From positions 50,276-114,275 of the forward strand of contig NZ_WMKA01000002.1 of NCBI RefSeq assembly GCF_009711085.1: DNA of 64,000 nt. Reading direction: 5' to 3'. Under the pieces are notes generated by a model that was given only the letters and a program-made list of their open reading frames with translations, was not told the origin of the DNA and ran no database searches. The stretch is from Cellulosimicrobium composti. Its GTDB lineage: Bacteria; Actinomycetota; Actinomycetes; Actinomycetales; Cellulomonadaceae. Positions 27,229 through 36,400 of the stretch are shown piece by piece. The number at the start of each line of letters is the position of its first letter. Positions within the stretch are counted from its first letter, which is position 1. Position numbers and translations under genes: made by a program.

Positions 27229-27402
27229 ATGGGACTCGGAGACAAGGCCAAGCACGCCGCCGAGGAGGCGGGCGGCAAGCTCAAGGAGGGCGCGGGCAAG
27301 GCCACGGACAACGAGCGCCTCGAGGCCGAGGGAAAGACCGACCAGACGAAGGCCGACCTCAAGCAGGCCGGTGACGACGTCAAGGACGCCTTCGACCGGT
27401 AG
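27229..27402 (+). CDS. CsbD family stress protein
   Basis: A 57-residue highly charged, helical protein with the CsbD pattern AEEAGGKLKEGAGKATDNERLEAEGK. Related proteins are small general-stress proteins of unknown biochemical role. GAGAGGAG precedes the ATG at a good distance, and a TACGGT -10 is visible about 30 bases upstream. A strong hairpin follows the stop. Confidence 0.9.
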   Translation: MGLGDKAKHAAEEAGGKLKEGAGKATDNERLEAEGKTDQTKADLKQAGDDVKDAFDR

Positions 27403-27421
27403 TCCCGACCGTCGAGCGCTT

Positions 27422-27453
27422 CGCGAGGGTCCCGCTCCGGCGGGGCCCTCGCG
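27422..27453. terminator. terminator after csbD
   Basis: CGCGAGGGTCCCGC and GCGGGGCCCTCGCG form a 14-base stem with one G-U position and a TCCG loop. The stop codon of the convergent acetyltransferase gene follows 21 bases later, so it may serve both genes. Confidence 0.8.
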
Positions 27454-27473
27454 GCGTCTGCGGCCCGGTCGCG

Positions 27474-28121
27474 CTACGACGCGGCGAGCGGCTGCGCGAG
27501 CCCGCCGAGGGCCGGCGCCAGGACGGGGACGACGCGCGGGGCGGTGATCCGCTCGAGCAGGCCCACCTCCACGCCGGGCCACTCGGGCGCGAGGACCGAG
27601 AACATCACGGAGTCGGCGCGCGTGCCGTCCGGCGCGGCGCGGTGGCCGCGCATGACGCCCTCCTCGTAGGCGCCGAGACGGCGCATCGCGCCGAGCGAGC
27701 GCGCGTTGCGCGCGTCGACGCGGAACCCCACGCGGTGCACGTCCCACGTCTCGAACGCGTGCCGCAGGAGCAGCCACTTCGTCACCGGGTTGACGAGGCT
27801 CCCCCACGCCGTGCGCGCGTAGAACGTGCGCCCGATCTCGACCCGCCGGTCCACGAGCGACAGGTCGCGGAACGCGGTGCTGCCGAGCACCGCGCCGGGT
27901 CGGCCGTCGGCGTCGACCGCGCGCACGACGAAGCCCGTGAGGTCGGGCGCGGCACGCGTCGCGGCCACGAGCTCGGCCATCCCCGCGACCCCGAACGGCA
28001 TGGGGACGCTCATGCCTGACCACATCGCCTCGTCGACGAGGCCGGCCAGCGTCTCAGCGTGCTCCGGGGCCAGCGGATCCAGCCGGAACCCGTGCCCCGA
28101 GAGGACGACGTCGTGCAGCAC
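27474..28121 (-). CDS. GNAT family N-acetyltransferase (RimJ/RimL-like), paralogue
   Basis: A 215-residue paralogue of the gene at 26.5-27.1 kb. Shared blocks are V-x-HD at the start, RTFYARTAWGSLVNPVTKWLLLRHAFE and RVDARNARSLGAMRRLGAYEEGVMRGH. The GTG at 28121 is five bases after a GATAT -10, which suggests a leaderless mRNA. The acceptor substrate is unknown. Confidence 0.85.
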   Translation of the reverse strand: MLHDVVLSGHGFRLDPLAPEHAETLAGLVDEAMWSGMSVPMPFGVAGMAELVAATRAAPDLTGFVVRAVDADGRPGAVLGSTAFRDLSLVDRRVEIGRTFYARTAWGSLVNPVTKWLLLRHAFETWDVHRVGFRVDARNARSLGAMRRLGAYEEGVMRGHRAAPDGTRADSVMFSVLAPEWPGVEVGLLERITAPRVVPVLAPALGGLAQPLAAS

Positions 28122-28126
28122 AGCGC

Positions 28127-28157
28127 ATATCAGAGCACACGCGGAACACCGCGCCAA
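28127..28157 (-). promoter_or_regulatory. leaderless promoter of the acetyltransferase gene
   Basis: TTGGCG (28157-28152) and TGATAT (28132-28127) are 19 bases apart on the minus strand; the GTG start follows after five bases. The spacer is longer than ideal. Confidence 0.4.
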
Positions 28158-28233
28158 GAGGGTCGAGCGACGCGGTGGACAACGCTCGGCGACGGCCCGG
28201 TGAACGCGCCGCGCCGCGGTCCGAGGACGCCGG

Positions 28234-29667
28234 TCAGACGGCCGGTCCGCAGCCCGCGGCGTCGGCGAGGAAGCCCGCCGCGGCGGTCGCGAAGAGGCCC
28301 TCCAGACCGGAGCCCGCGGGCACGGGACGGGGGTCGTCCGCGACGGCCCAGCAGCCGTCGACCACCTCGTACCGCGCCGCCGGGCCCTGCTCGACGTACG
28401 CGCGCACGGCCTCGACGAGGCGCACGACGTCCGCCCCGGTCGTCCCGACGCCGACCGACGCGCGGATCGCGCCGGCGTCGTAGCCGAGGCGCGCGAGCAG
28501 CGGGTGGGCGCAGAACCGGCCGTCGCGCACGCCGATGCCGTGCTCGGCCGAGAGGTAGGCGGCGACGAGGCCGGGGTCGTGGCCCTCGACGGAGAACGTC
28601 ACGACGCCGACGGGGTCGACCGCGTCGTCCCACACCCGCACGACGCGCACCCCGGGCACGGCCTGCAGGCCGTCGACGAGCGCGGCGCGGAGCGTCGCCT
28701 CGTGCGCGTGCAGGTCGGCCGGGTCGAGCGCGCCGAGCGCGTCGCACGCGGCCGCGAGCGCCGCGGCGCCCACGACGTTCGGCGACCCGGCCTCGTGGCG
28801 CGCGGGCGCCGTCTGCCACTGCGTCCCGGTCACGGCGACCTGGCGCACGGCGCCGCCGCCCGCGAGGTACGGCGTGCCCCCGTCGAGCCAGTCGCGGCGC
28901 CCAACGAGCGCGCCCGCGCCGAACGGCGCGTACGTCTTGTGTCCGGAGAACGCGACGTAGTCCACGCCCGAGTCCGCGAGGGAGAACCCGCGGTGCGGCA
29001 CGAGCTGGGCGCCGTCGAGCACGACGCGCGCTCCGGCGTCGTGCGCGATCCGCACGACGTCCGCGACGGGCAGCGACTCGCCCGTGACGTTCGACGCGCC
29101 CGTCACCGCGACGAGCGCGTACGGGAAGCGCGCGAGCTCCGTGCGCAGCCCCGACAGCGTCTCCGCGACGGACGCGCCGCCCGCGAGGACGGTCGCGCCA
29201 CCCGTGCGCTGCCACGGCAGGAGGTTCGCGTGGTGCTCGACGTCGAGGACGAGCACGCGCCCGGGCGTGCCGTCCGCGTTCGCCGGGACGCAACCCGCGA
29301 GCAGGTTGAGCGAGTCGGTCGTGTTGCGCGTGACGACGGTGACGTCGTCCTCGCGCGCGCCGACGAACGCACCGATCGTGCGGCGCGACGCCTCGTAGAG
29401 CGCCGTCGAGACCTGGGACAGGTAGCCCGCGCCACGGTGCACGCTCGCGTAGAGCGGCAGCACCTCGGTCACGCGGTCCGCGACCGACCGCAGGGCCGGC
29501 GCCGACGCGGCGACGTCGAGGTTGGCGTACGGGACTCTGCGGCCGTCGACGAGCGGGACGAGCGTGTCCCCGCCGACGACGGGCAGGAGGGCGGGCGCGT
29601 CGGCGAGCGCCGCGAGGTCAGGGGCCGGGGCGTCCGTCGGACACGAGACGTCGGCGAGAGCAGTCAT
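28234..29667 (-). CDS. aminotransferase class V-fold PLP enzyme (cysteine desulfurase-like)
   Basis: A 477-residue fold-type I PLP enzyme of the cysteine desulfurase/selenocysteine lyase group. Visible are VHRGAGYLSQ, VTRNTTDSLNL, LDVEHHANLLPW, ARVVLDGAQLVPHR and the PLP lysine in FSGHKTYAPFG near residue 244. It would release sulfur or an amino group from a cysteine-like substrate in the cytoplasm. The ATG has GGAGG eight bases upstream. A SAM-IV riboswitch ends about 28 bases before the start, tying the enzyme to methionine/cysteine metabolism. Which C-S substrate it uses is not clear. Confidence 0.88.
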   Translation of the reverse strand: MTALADVSCPTDAPAPDLAALADAPALLPVVGGDTLVPLVDGRRVPYANLDVAASAPALRSVADRVTEVLPLYASVHRGAGYLSQVSTALYEASRRTIGAFVGAREDDVTVVTRNTTDSLNLLAGCVPANADGTPGRVLVLDVEHHANLLPWQRTGGATVLAGGASVAETLSGLRTELARFPYALVAVTGASNVTGESLPVADVVRIAHDAGARVVLDGAQLVPHRGFSLADSGVDYVAFSGHKTYAPFGAGALVGRRDWLDGGTPYLAGGGAVRQVAVTGTQWQTAPARHEAGSPNVVGAAALAAACDALGALDPADLHAHEATLRAALVDGLQAVPGVRVVRVWDDAVDPVGVVTFSVEGHDPGLVAAYLSAEHGIGVRDGRFCAHPLLARLGYDAGAIRASVGVGTTGADVVRLVEAVRAYVEQGPAARYEVVDGCWAVADDPRPVPAGSGLEGLFATAAAGFLADAAGCGPAV

Positions 29668-29694
29668 GGCACAGTCCTCCGAGGGCGGTCCGGG

Positions 29695-29820
29695 GACGGT
29701 GATCCCCGCGCTTGCCACGCGCCGGTCGGCGTGCGGCCTGGTCGTCACCCGGGGCACCCCGCCGCGAGAGGAGGGTTGCCGGCCAGCAAACCGGGGTTTC
29801 ACGCTGGCACTCATGACCTG
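29695..29820 (-). promoter_or_regulatory. SAM-IV riboswitch before the class V aminotransferase gene
   Basis: On the minus strand: GGTCATGAG, P2 GCCAGC/GCTGGC around AAACCCCGG, core GGCAACCCTCC, then GGGGTGCCCCGGG with TGACGACC closing P1, a downstream hairpin and the conserved GGCAAGCGC segment. P2 covaries with the copy at 0.9-1.0 kb. The short distance to the ribosome-binding site (GGAGG) suggests control of translation. Confidence 0.88.
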
Positions 29821-29826
29821 CGTCCC

Positions 29827-29856
29827 AGGATGTGCGCGCGGGACGCGGCGTGTCAA
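29827..29856 (-). promoter_or_regulatory. promoter of the second SAM-IV leader
   Basis: TTGACA (29856-29851) is followed after 18 bases by CATCCT. Transcription would start at about 29820, exactly where the aptamer begins. Confidence 0.55.
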
Positions 29857-29863
29857 CCGGTGG

Positions 29864-30442
29864 TCAGGGCGTCTCGGATGGCGGGACGCACTCCACGGGC
29901 GGGTCGAGGCGCCACCCGGACTCGTCGACCTCGAACGCGTCGAGCACCGCCCCGGTGCGCGCGTCGAGCACGACGACCGACTGGGGCGGCCACTCGGCCG
30001 GGTCTCCAGGTGCCGTCTGGGGAGGACGCTGCAGCCGTACGCCGTTCGTGTGGGCCTCGACGACCTCACCGGTGCGCGTGCTCACCAGCACGACCTCCGG
30101 GTGCGCGTCGGCGTACGCGTCGCAGGCCTCACCGTTGCCGTCCGAGCTCCACCAGCCCTCGTATCCTCCGACGACGAGGTCAGCGAGATCGATCGGCTCA
30201 CCTGTCTCCGCGTCGAGGGCAGCGCGGGAGGGGAAGGGCGAGACGAGGTCCTCGTCGGGTTCGACCTGGACGACCCGCGGCCGCTCGGCGGGCCGCCCGG
30301 GCTCGTCCCCCACGACGCGCACGTCGGCCACCGCCCGCGGGCCCTCCTCGTCCCGGGGCGCTGTCCACAGGAGTGCGACACCCGCTGCGGCCACTCCGGC
30401 GGCCACAGCCGCACCCACCGCACGTCCTCGCGCGATCCGCAT
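29864..30442 (-). CDS. hypothetical secreted or membrane-anchored protein
   Basis: A 192-residue protein that I do not recognise. A basic N-terminus (MRIARGR) precedes a single hydrophobic helix at about 10-28; the rest is outside the membrane and acidic, with LVVGGYEGWWSSDGNGEACD and two Cys that could pair. The phrase LDARTGAVLDAFEVDESGWR near the end resembles a beta-strand repeat. GGGGGGTCGA precedes the ATG. The gene ends 44 bases before the start of the SAM-IV leader. Confidence 0.65.
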   Translation of the reverse strand: MRIARGRAVGAAVAAGVAAAGVALLWTAPRDEEGPRAVADVRVVGDEPGRPAERPRVVQVEPDEDLVSPFPSRAALDAETGEPIDLADLVVGGYEGWWSSDGNGEACDAYADAHPEVVLVSTRTGEVVEAHTNGVRLQRPPQTAPGDPAEWPPQSVVVLDARTGAVLDAFEVDESGWRLDPPVECVPPSETP

Positions 30443-30573
30443 TCGACCCCCCTGCCCGCCGGGACCCCCGCCCGGCCGCGCGCGCCACGCTAGCGCCACC
30501 GTCCGGCATCGGCTTACCCCCGGCCTGCGGGACGCTCCACGAGACGGGCGTTCCGCGCGTCGGACACGTGGCG

Positions 30574-30579
30574 TACGAT
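30574..30579 (+). promoter_or_regulatory. -10 element of the rhodanese-metZ leader
   Basis: TACGAT lies about eight bases before the first pairing base of the SAM aptamer. A weak TTCCGC sits 17 bases upstream of it. Confidence 0.4.
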
Positions 30580-30587
30580 CCCGAGCA

Positions 30588-30693
30588 ACCATCCGGAGCG
30601 GCCGAGTGACGTGGCACGTCGACGCCGCAGCAACCCCCCGGTCCGTCGCGAGGCGGCCGGGCGCAGGGTGCTACTGCCACGATCGATGGAGGA
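30588..30693 (+). promoter_or_regulatory. SAM-I/IV-variant riboswitch before rhodanese-metZ
   Basis: Core blocks of SAM-binding RNAs are present in order: CGGAG, P2 GCGGC/GCCGC with an inner GACGT/ACGTC hairpin, a kink-turn (GAGTGA facing CGAC), AGCAACCC, P3 CCCGG/CCGGG and GGGTGCTA. The inner loop GGCA can pair with TGCC at 30675-30678, the expected pseudoknot. There is no ordinary P4. The closing stem CCATC (30589-30593) pairs with GATGG (30685-30689), whose last two bases begin the ribosome-binding site GGAGGAGG. Translational control is inferred. Confidence 0.7.
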
Positions 30694-30699
30694 GGACTC

Positions 30700-31191
30700 A
30701 TGAGCGACCAGTCCCAGCAGACGTCGGCACCCAGGCCGGCACCGCCCGACGCCCGACCCGCCGTCGGCTACGCCGGCGACCTCACCCCGCAGCAGGCGTG
30801 GGACCTGCTCGCGAGCGACGAGCGGGCCGTCCTCGTGGACGTCCGCACCGAGGGCGAGTGGCGCACGATCGGCGTTCCCGACGCCACCGACCTCGGCCGC
30901 GAGGTCGTGTTCGACGAGTGGGTGACCCCGGCCGGCCCCAACCCCCGGTTCGTGGACCAGCTCGTCGAGGCGGGCCTGACGCCGGGCGAGGAGCGCCCCG
31001 TCGTGTTCCTGTGCCGCTCGGGCCAGCGCTCGATCGGCGCCGCGCGTGCCGCGACCGCCGCGGGGCTCGGGCCGTCGTACAACGTGCTCGAGGGCTTCGA
31101 GGGCGCGCAGGGCTTCTCGGGCCTGCGCGACGTCGAGGGCTGGAAGGTCCGCGGCCTGCCGACGACGACGTACGACGAGGCGGCGCGGTGA
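30700..31191 (+). CDS. rhodanese-like sulfurtransferase domain protein
   Basis: A 163-residue single-domain rhodanese. LTPQQAWDLLASDERAVLVDVRTEGEW opens the domain and the active-site loop is LCRSGQRSIG, with the persulfide Cys near residue 105. The ATG has a strong GGAGGAGG ribosome-binding site that lies against the SAM-riboswitch stem. It overlaps metZ as GTGA. Coupling to metZ suggests it supplies or handles sulfane sulfur for homocysteine synthesis; that role is inferred from position. Confidence 0.92.
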   Translation: MSDQSQQTSAPRPAPPDARPAVGYAGDLTPQQAWDLLASDERAVLVDVRTEGEWRTIGVPDATDLGREVVFDEWVTPAGPNPRFVDQLVEAGLTPGEERPVVFLCRSGQRSIGAARAATAAGLGPSYNVLEGFEGAQGFSGLRDVEGWKVRGLPTTTYDEAAR

Positions 31192-32438
31192 GCGCGTCCC
31201 TGCCCGGGAGCGTGCCCGGCGGCTCCGGCCGCAAGCCCCTGCCCGCGACCGCCCGTCCCGCGACGCTCGCCGTGCGCGGCGGCCACGCGCGCACCGACTT
31301 CCAGGAGACGTCCGAGGCGCTGTTCCTCACGCAGGGCTACACGTACGACCGCGCGGCCGACGCCGAGGCCGCGTTCAAGGGCGAGCTCGACCGGTTCGTG
31401 TACTCGCGCTACGGCAACCCGACCGTGCACACGTTCGAGGAGCGCCTGCGCCTCCTGGAGGGCGCGGGGGCCTGCTACGCGACGGCGTCCGGCATGTCCG
31501 CGGTGTTCACGGCGCTCGCCGCGCTCGTGGGCTCCGGGTCGCGCATCGTCGCGGCGCGCGCGCTGTTCGGGTCGAGCCTCGTCATCTTCGACGAGATCTT
31601 CGCGAAGTGGGGCGTGCGCACGGACTACGTCGACGGCCACGTGCTGTCGCAGTGGGAAGAGGCGCTGTCCACGCCCGCGGACGTCGTGTTCTTCGAGACG
31701 CCGTCCAACCCCATGCAGGACATCGTCGACGCGCGGCGCGTGAGCGAGCTCGCGCACGCCGCCGGCGCAGTCGTGGTGCTCGACAACGTGTTCGCGACGC
31801 CGCTGCTGCAGAAGCCGCTGGAGCTCGGGGCGGACGTCGTCGTGTACTCGGCGACCAAGCACATCGACGGCCAGGGCCGCGTGCTCGGCGGGGCGATCCT
31901 CGGGACGGAGGAGTTCGTCCACGGGCCCGTGCAGACGTTCGTCCGCAACACCGGCCCGTCGCTCTCGGCGTTCAACGCGTGGGTGCTGCTCAAGGGACTG
32001 GAGACGATGCCCGTGCGTGTCGCGGCGCAGAACGCCGCCGCACAGCAGGTCGCGGAGGCGCTGGAGCAGCTCCCCGGAATCGGGCGCGTGCGGTACCCGT
32101 TCCTCGGGTCGCACCCGCAGCGCGAGCTCGCGCAGTCGCAGCAGAGCGGCGGCGGGACCGTCGTGACGTTCGACCTCGCCGTGCCCGAGGGCACCGACCC
32201 CGAGACGGCGAAGAAGCGCGCGTTCACGTTCCTGGACGCGCTGCAGGTCGTCGACATCTCGAACAACCTCGGCGACGCGAAGTCCCTCGTCACCCACCCG
32301 GCCACGACGACGCACCGCAAGCTCGGCCCCGAGGGTCGGGCCGCCGTCGGGATCGCGGAGACGACCGTGCGCCTGTCCGTCGGGCTGGAGGACCCGCTCG
32401 ACGTCATCGAGGACGTCGAGCGGGCGCTCGACGCCTGA
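31188..32438 (+). CDS. metZ: O-succinylhomoserine sulfhydrylase
   Basis: A 416-residue Cys/Met-metabolism PLP enzyme (gamma family). RPATLAVRGGHARTDFQETSEALFLTQGYTY is the typical N-terminus, YSRYGNPTV follows, and the PLP lysine is in SATKHIDGQGR near residue 222; SLGD-type SLVTHPATTTH is near the end. It makes homocysteine from activated homoserine and sulfide. O-acetylhomoserine use cannot be excluded from sequence. The GTG start overlaps the rhodanese stop, so both are under the same SAM aptamer. Confidence 0.93.
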   Translation: MSASLPGSVPGGSGRKPLPATARPATLAVRGGHARTDFQETSEALFLTQGYTYDRAADAEAAFKGELDRFVYSRYGNPTVHTFEERLRLLEGAGACYATASGMSAVFTALAALVGSGSRIVAARALFGSSLVIFDEIFAKWGVRTDYVDGHVLSQWEEALSTPADVVFFETPSNPMQDIVDARRVSELAHAAGAVVVLDNVFATPLLQKPLELGADVVVYSATKHIDGQGRVLGGAILGTEEFVHGPVQTFVRNTGPSLSAFNAWVLLKGLETMPVRVAAQNAAAQQVAEALEQLPGIGRVRYPFLGSHPQRELAQSQQSGGGTVVTFDLAVPEGTDPETAKKRAFTFLDALQVVDISNNLGDAKSLVTHPATTTHRKLGPEGRAAVGIAETTVRLSVGLEDPLDVIEDVERALDA

Positions 32439-32445
32439 CACCCTC

Positions 32446-32534
32446 CCGCCGAGCATGTGCTTGTGGCCCGTCCCGGCGTCGGGACGGGCCACAGGCGCAT
32501 GGTCGGCTGTCAGAAAGCACATGCTCGACGGCGG
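32446..32534. repeat. intergenic palindrome C (compound)
   Basis: Outer arms CCGCCGAGCATGTGCTT and AAGCACATGCTCG-ACGGCGG enclose a perfect inner hairpin, GTGGCCCGTCCCG-GCGT with its complement. A 22-base insert in the 3' half (32493-32514) contains GCGCATGGTCGGC, which looks like a second, decayed copy of the right end. It starts seven bases after the metZ stop. Confidence 0.8.
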
Positions 32535-32555
32535 CGGTCGCCCTAGCCTGACGAC

Positions 32556-33263
32556 GTGACCGCCTACGTCCGCCCGCCGGTCCCCCGCCAGATGTTCCAC
32601 GACGCCGACGGGGCGCCGTTCGAGTACGGCGGACGTTGGGACCACCTCGACGGCCCGCCCGAGGACACGTACTCCGTGGACTCCCACCCGGAGCGGTTCG
32701 CTCCGGTCGTCGACGTCGCCGACGCGCTCGTGCGGCACCTCGCGGCGACCTACGTCGTCACGGTCGAGGACGTCGACCTGCGCGACGCCGACCTGGCGCC
32801 GCACACCGCGGACACACCCGCGCACCCGGTGCTCGCGGGGGCGCACGACGTCGGTCCGGGCGCCGTGCGGGCAGTGCGCCTCACGCCGATGTCCGACGAC
32901 GCCGCGCCGCTGACCCTCGTCGTCACCGGCTACCCGAGCGTCGTGGTGCGCGCCGGGGTGCTGCACGAGGACAGGTTCCCGTCGTGCGGCTGCGACGCGT
33001 GCGACGAGACGGCGGAGGGTGCCGCCGAAGGGCTCGAGGACCTCGTGCTGGGCGTCGCAGGGGGTCTCTTCTCCGAGGGGGTCAGCGGACCGCGGTACCT
33101 GCTCGGCGAGTCCTGGGTGCGCTACGCCCTCGAAGGACCCGACGGGCGCCGGGAGTCGGGCGAAGGGCAGCGGAGGCTCGCGCGGGTCGTCGCGGCGGCG
33201 GCGCACCGCCGGCTGGCGTCCCTCCCCGGCGGCCGCTGGCAGCCCTGGCCCGTCGCGGACTGA
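32556..33263 (+). CDS. uncharacterised protein, DUF6226-like
   Basis: A 235-residue cytoplasmic protein. A conserved start (YVRPPVPRQMFHD, then GGRWDHLDGPPEDTYS) and the Cys cluster PSCGCDACDET near residue 147 resemble the uncharacterised DUF6226 family; function unknown. The Cys cluster could bind a metal. The GTG start is about six bases after a TAGCCT -10, so the mRNA is probably leaderless. The gene is bracketed by palindromes C and D, which share their inner stem. Confidence 0.75.
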   Translation: MTAYVRPPVPRQMFHDADGAPFEYGGRWDHLDGPPEDTYSVDSHPERFAPVVDVADALVRHLAATYVVTVEDVDLRDADLAPHTADTPAHPVLAGAHDVGPGAVRAVRLTPMSDDAAPLTLVVTGYPSVVVRAGVLHEDRFPSCGCDACDETAEGAAEGLEDLVLGVAGGLFSEGVSGPRYLLGESWVRYALEGPDGRRESGEGQRRLARVVAAAAHRRLASLPGGRWQPWPVAD

Positions 33264-33270
33264 CCCCCTC

Positions 33271-33334
33271 GCGCCGAGCATGCGGTTGTGGCCCGTCCGG
33301 GCGCCGGGGCGGGCCACGACCGCATGCTCGGCGG
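33271..33334. repeat. intergenic palindrome D
   Basis: CGCCGAGCATGCGG then TTGTGGCCCGTCC pairs with the complementary right arm, with two T-G positions. It starts eight bases after the DUF6226-like stop. Ends and inner stem match palindrome C. Confidence 0.8.
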
Positions 33335-33375
33335 GGCGCCCGCTCGGTCGGCGGGGCGCCTGCTCGCGCGGCGGG
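33326..33375. repeat. short tandem duplication of the palindrome D end
   Basis: GCTCGGCGGGGCGCC, the right end of palindrome D, is repeated as GCTCGGT-CGGCGGGGCGCC and again, shortened, as GCTCGCGCGGCGGG. Confidence 0.5.
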
Positions 33376-33494
33376 ACTGAGCACCGCTGTGGACGACGGT
33401 TCGACGCTGTGGGACGCACCTCGTAGCCTCCTCGTAGCGCCCGGCCACCGGCGGGGTGCGACGACCGGTCCACCACCACCGACAGGGGTCCTCC

Positions 33495-36400
33495 GTGCTG
33501 CACGTGCACCGCTCCGAGCGTGCCGAGGCCCTCGTGGCGCCGCTCGCCGCCGTGCTCGCCGAGGCCCCGGAGGACCCGTTCACCCCGGACGTGGTCGCGG
33601 TCCCGACGCGCGGGGTCGAGCGCTGGCTCGCGCAGCGGCTCTCGCACCACCTGGGCGCGGGCGAGTCGTCGGGCGTCTGCGCCAACGTGGACTTCCGCGG
33701 GCCGCGCCGGCTCGTCGAGCAGGTGGTCGCCGACCTCACCGACCTCGACCCCGACGACGACCCGTGGCGCCCGGAGCGGCTCGCCTGGTCGGTGCTCGAG
33801 GTGCTCGACGCGCACCTCGCGGAGCCGTGGGCGGCGCCGCTCGCGCGCTACGTCGGCGACCCGGGCGACGAGGTGCGCCGGGCCCGGCGCCTGACGCTCG
33901 CGCGTCGGCTCGCGGACCTCCTCGTCGACTACGCGCGGCAGCGCCCCGAGGTCGTGCTCGCGTGGTCGTCGGCGTCCCCGACCGGTCGGGCGTCGGACGC
34001 CCCGGACGACCTCGCGTGGCAGCCCGAGCTGTGGCGCCGTCTGGTGGACCGCGTGCCCGCCACCGACCCGGCGCGTCGCGTCACGGAGGCCGTCGCGGCG
34101 CTGCGCGCCGACCCGGACGCCGTCGACCTCCCGTCGCGGCTGTCCGTGTTCGGGCCCACGCGCCTGCCCGAGGACGAGCTGCGGGTCCTGCGCGCGCTCG
34201 CCGAGCACCGTGACGTCCACGTGTGGCTCGTGCACCCGTCGCCCGCGCTGTGGACGACCGTCGAGGACCACGCCGCCCGGTCCGCCGCGGACGAGGACCG
34301 GGCGCGGCGGGCCGACCTGCCGACGCTCGCGCGCCACCCGTTCCTCGCGTCCACAGGACGCGACGCGGTCGAGCTGCAGCTCCGGCTCGCGGGCAGCGGG
34401 GCGCGCGAGCACCACCACGAGGCGGCGGCCGCGCCGGCGACGCTGCTCGGCGCCCTCCAGCGCGCGCTGCGGTCCGACGACCCGGACGCCGCGCACGTGC
34501 TCGACCCGGGCGACCGGTCCGTGCAGGTTCTCGCGTGCCACGGCCGGGCGCGGCAGGTCGAGGTGCTGCGCGAGACGCTCGTCGGGCTGTTCTCCGCCGA
34601 CCCGACGCTCGAGGCGCGCGACGTCATCGTGCTGTGCCCCGACGTCGAGACGTTCGCCCCGCTCGTCACCGCGACGTTCGGCGCCGTGCCCGAGCTCGGC
34701 GACGACGCCCACCCCGGCCAGCGCCTGCGCGTCAGCCTCGCCGACCGCGGCGCGGGCACGACGAACCCGGTGCTCGCGCTGCTCGCGACGCTCCTGCGTC
34801 TCGCCGACGGCCGTGTCACCGCGTCCGAGGTGCTCGACCTCGCGGCGAGCAGCCCGGTGCGGCGCCGGTTCCGCTTCTCCGACGACGACGTCGACCGCCT
34901 GCGCGGGTGGGCCGTCGAGGCGGGGGTGCACTGGGGTGAGAACGGCGAGCGCCGGACCCGCTTCGGCATCGACGGCCACGTGCGCCAGGGCACGTGGGAC
35001 GCGGCGCTCGACCGCATCCTGCTCGGCGCCGCGATGGCCGACGAGGACGCGCGGTTCGTGGGCCCGGCGCTGCCGCTCGACGACGTCGGGTCGACGGACG
35101 TGGACCTCGCGGGCCGTCTCGCGGAGCTCGTCGCGCGCCTCACGGAGGTGCTGCGCGGTCTCGACGGCGTGCACCCGCTCGCGCACTGGCTCGACACGCT
35201 CGACCGCGCGGTCACGCTCCTCGCCGAGGCGCCGCCGACGGAGGCGTGGCAGATCGGCTCGGCGCGGCGCGTCCTGGGCGACGTCCGCGCGGCGGGCGCC
35301 GCGCACGGCGGGGTCGCGCTGCGGCTCGCGGACGTGCGCGCGCTCCTCGACGACCGCCTGTCCGGGCGCCCGACGCGCGCCGGGTTCCGCACGGGTGCGC
35401 TCACCGTGTGCTCGCTCGAGCCGATGCGCTCCGTGCCCCACCGGGTCGTGTGCCTCCTCGGACTGGACGACGGCGTGTTCCCCCGAACGGCGGCACCCGC
35501 GGGTGACGACCTGCTCGCCCGGCACCCCGAGATCGGCGAGCGCGACGCGCGCAGCGAGGACCGGCAGATCTTCCTCGACGCGGTCGCGGCGGCCGGCGAC
35601 CACCTCGTCGTCGTGCACACGGGCGCCGACGAGCGCACCGGCGCGGCCCGCCCGCCCGCCGTGCCCGTCGCGGAGCTGCTCGACGCGCTCGACCGCCTGG
35701 CCACGACGCCCGACGGCCGTCCCGCGCGCGAGCACGTCGTCGTGCAGCACCCGCTGCAGACCGTGGACGAGCGCAACTTCACGCCGGGCGCGCTCGGGGT
35801 GCCCGGGGCGTTCAGCCACGACGACGCCGCGTACGCCGGGGCGGTCGCCGCGCGCCGTGAGCGCCGGGCCGTCGGGGCGCTGGTCGCAGCCCCGCTCGCC
35901 CTTGCCGGGGCGGTCGGCGGCGCGGGGGGTGTCGGGGCCGGGCGGGCGGGGTCCGACGTCGAGCTCGACGACCTGGTCCGCCTGCTCGAGAACGCGCCGC
36001 GGTGGTTCGCGCAGCACACGCTCGACGTGGGCCTCGTGCTCGACGAGGAGGACGTCGAGGACCGGCTGCCGCTCGCGCTCACCGGGCTCACGGGCTGGGG
36101 CGTCGGCGACCGCGTGCTGCGGGCCGCGCTCGCGGGCGTCGACCCGAACCGCGCGATGCAGGCGGAGTGGCGTCGCGGGCAGGTGCCGCCGCGCGAGCTC
36201 GGGCGGTCCGCCCTGCAGGACGTGGTCCGTTCGGTGGGCCCGCTCCGGGTCGCGGCCGTGGAGGCCGCGCGCGAGGCGGACGTCGCTGCGGGCCGCCCGG
36301 TGAGCCAGGACGTGCTGAGCTCGGCCGAGACGGTCGACGTGCGCGCGGCGCTGCCCGGCGGTTGCACGCTCGTGGGGAGCGTGCCCGGCGTGCACGGCGC

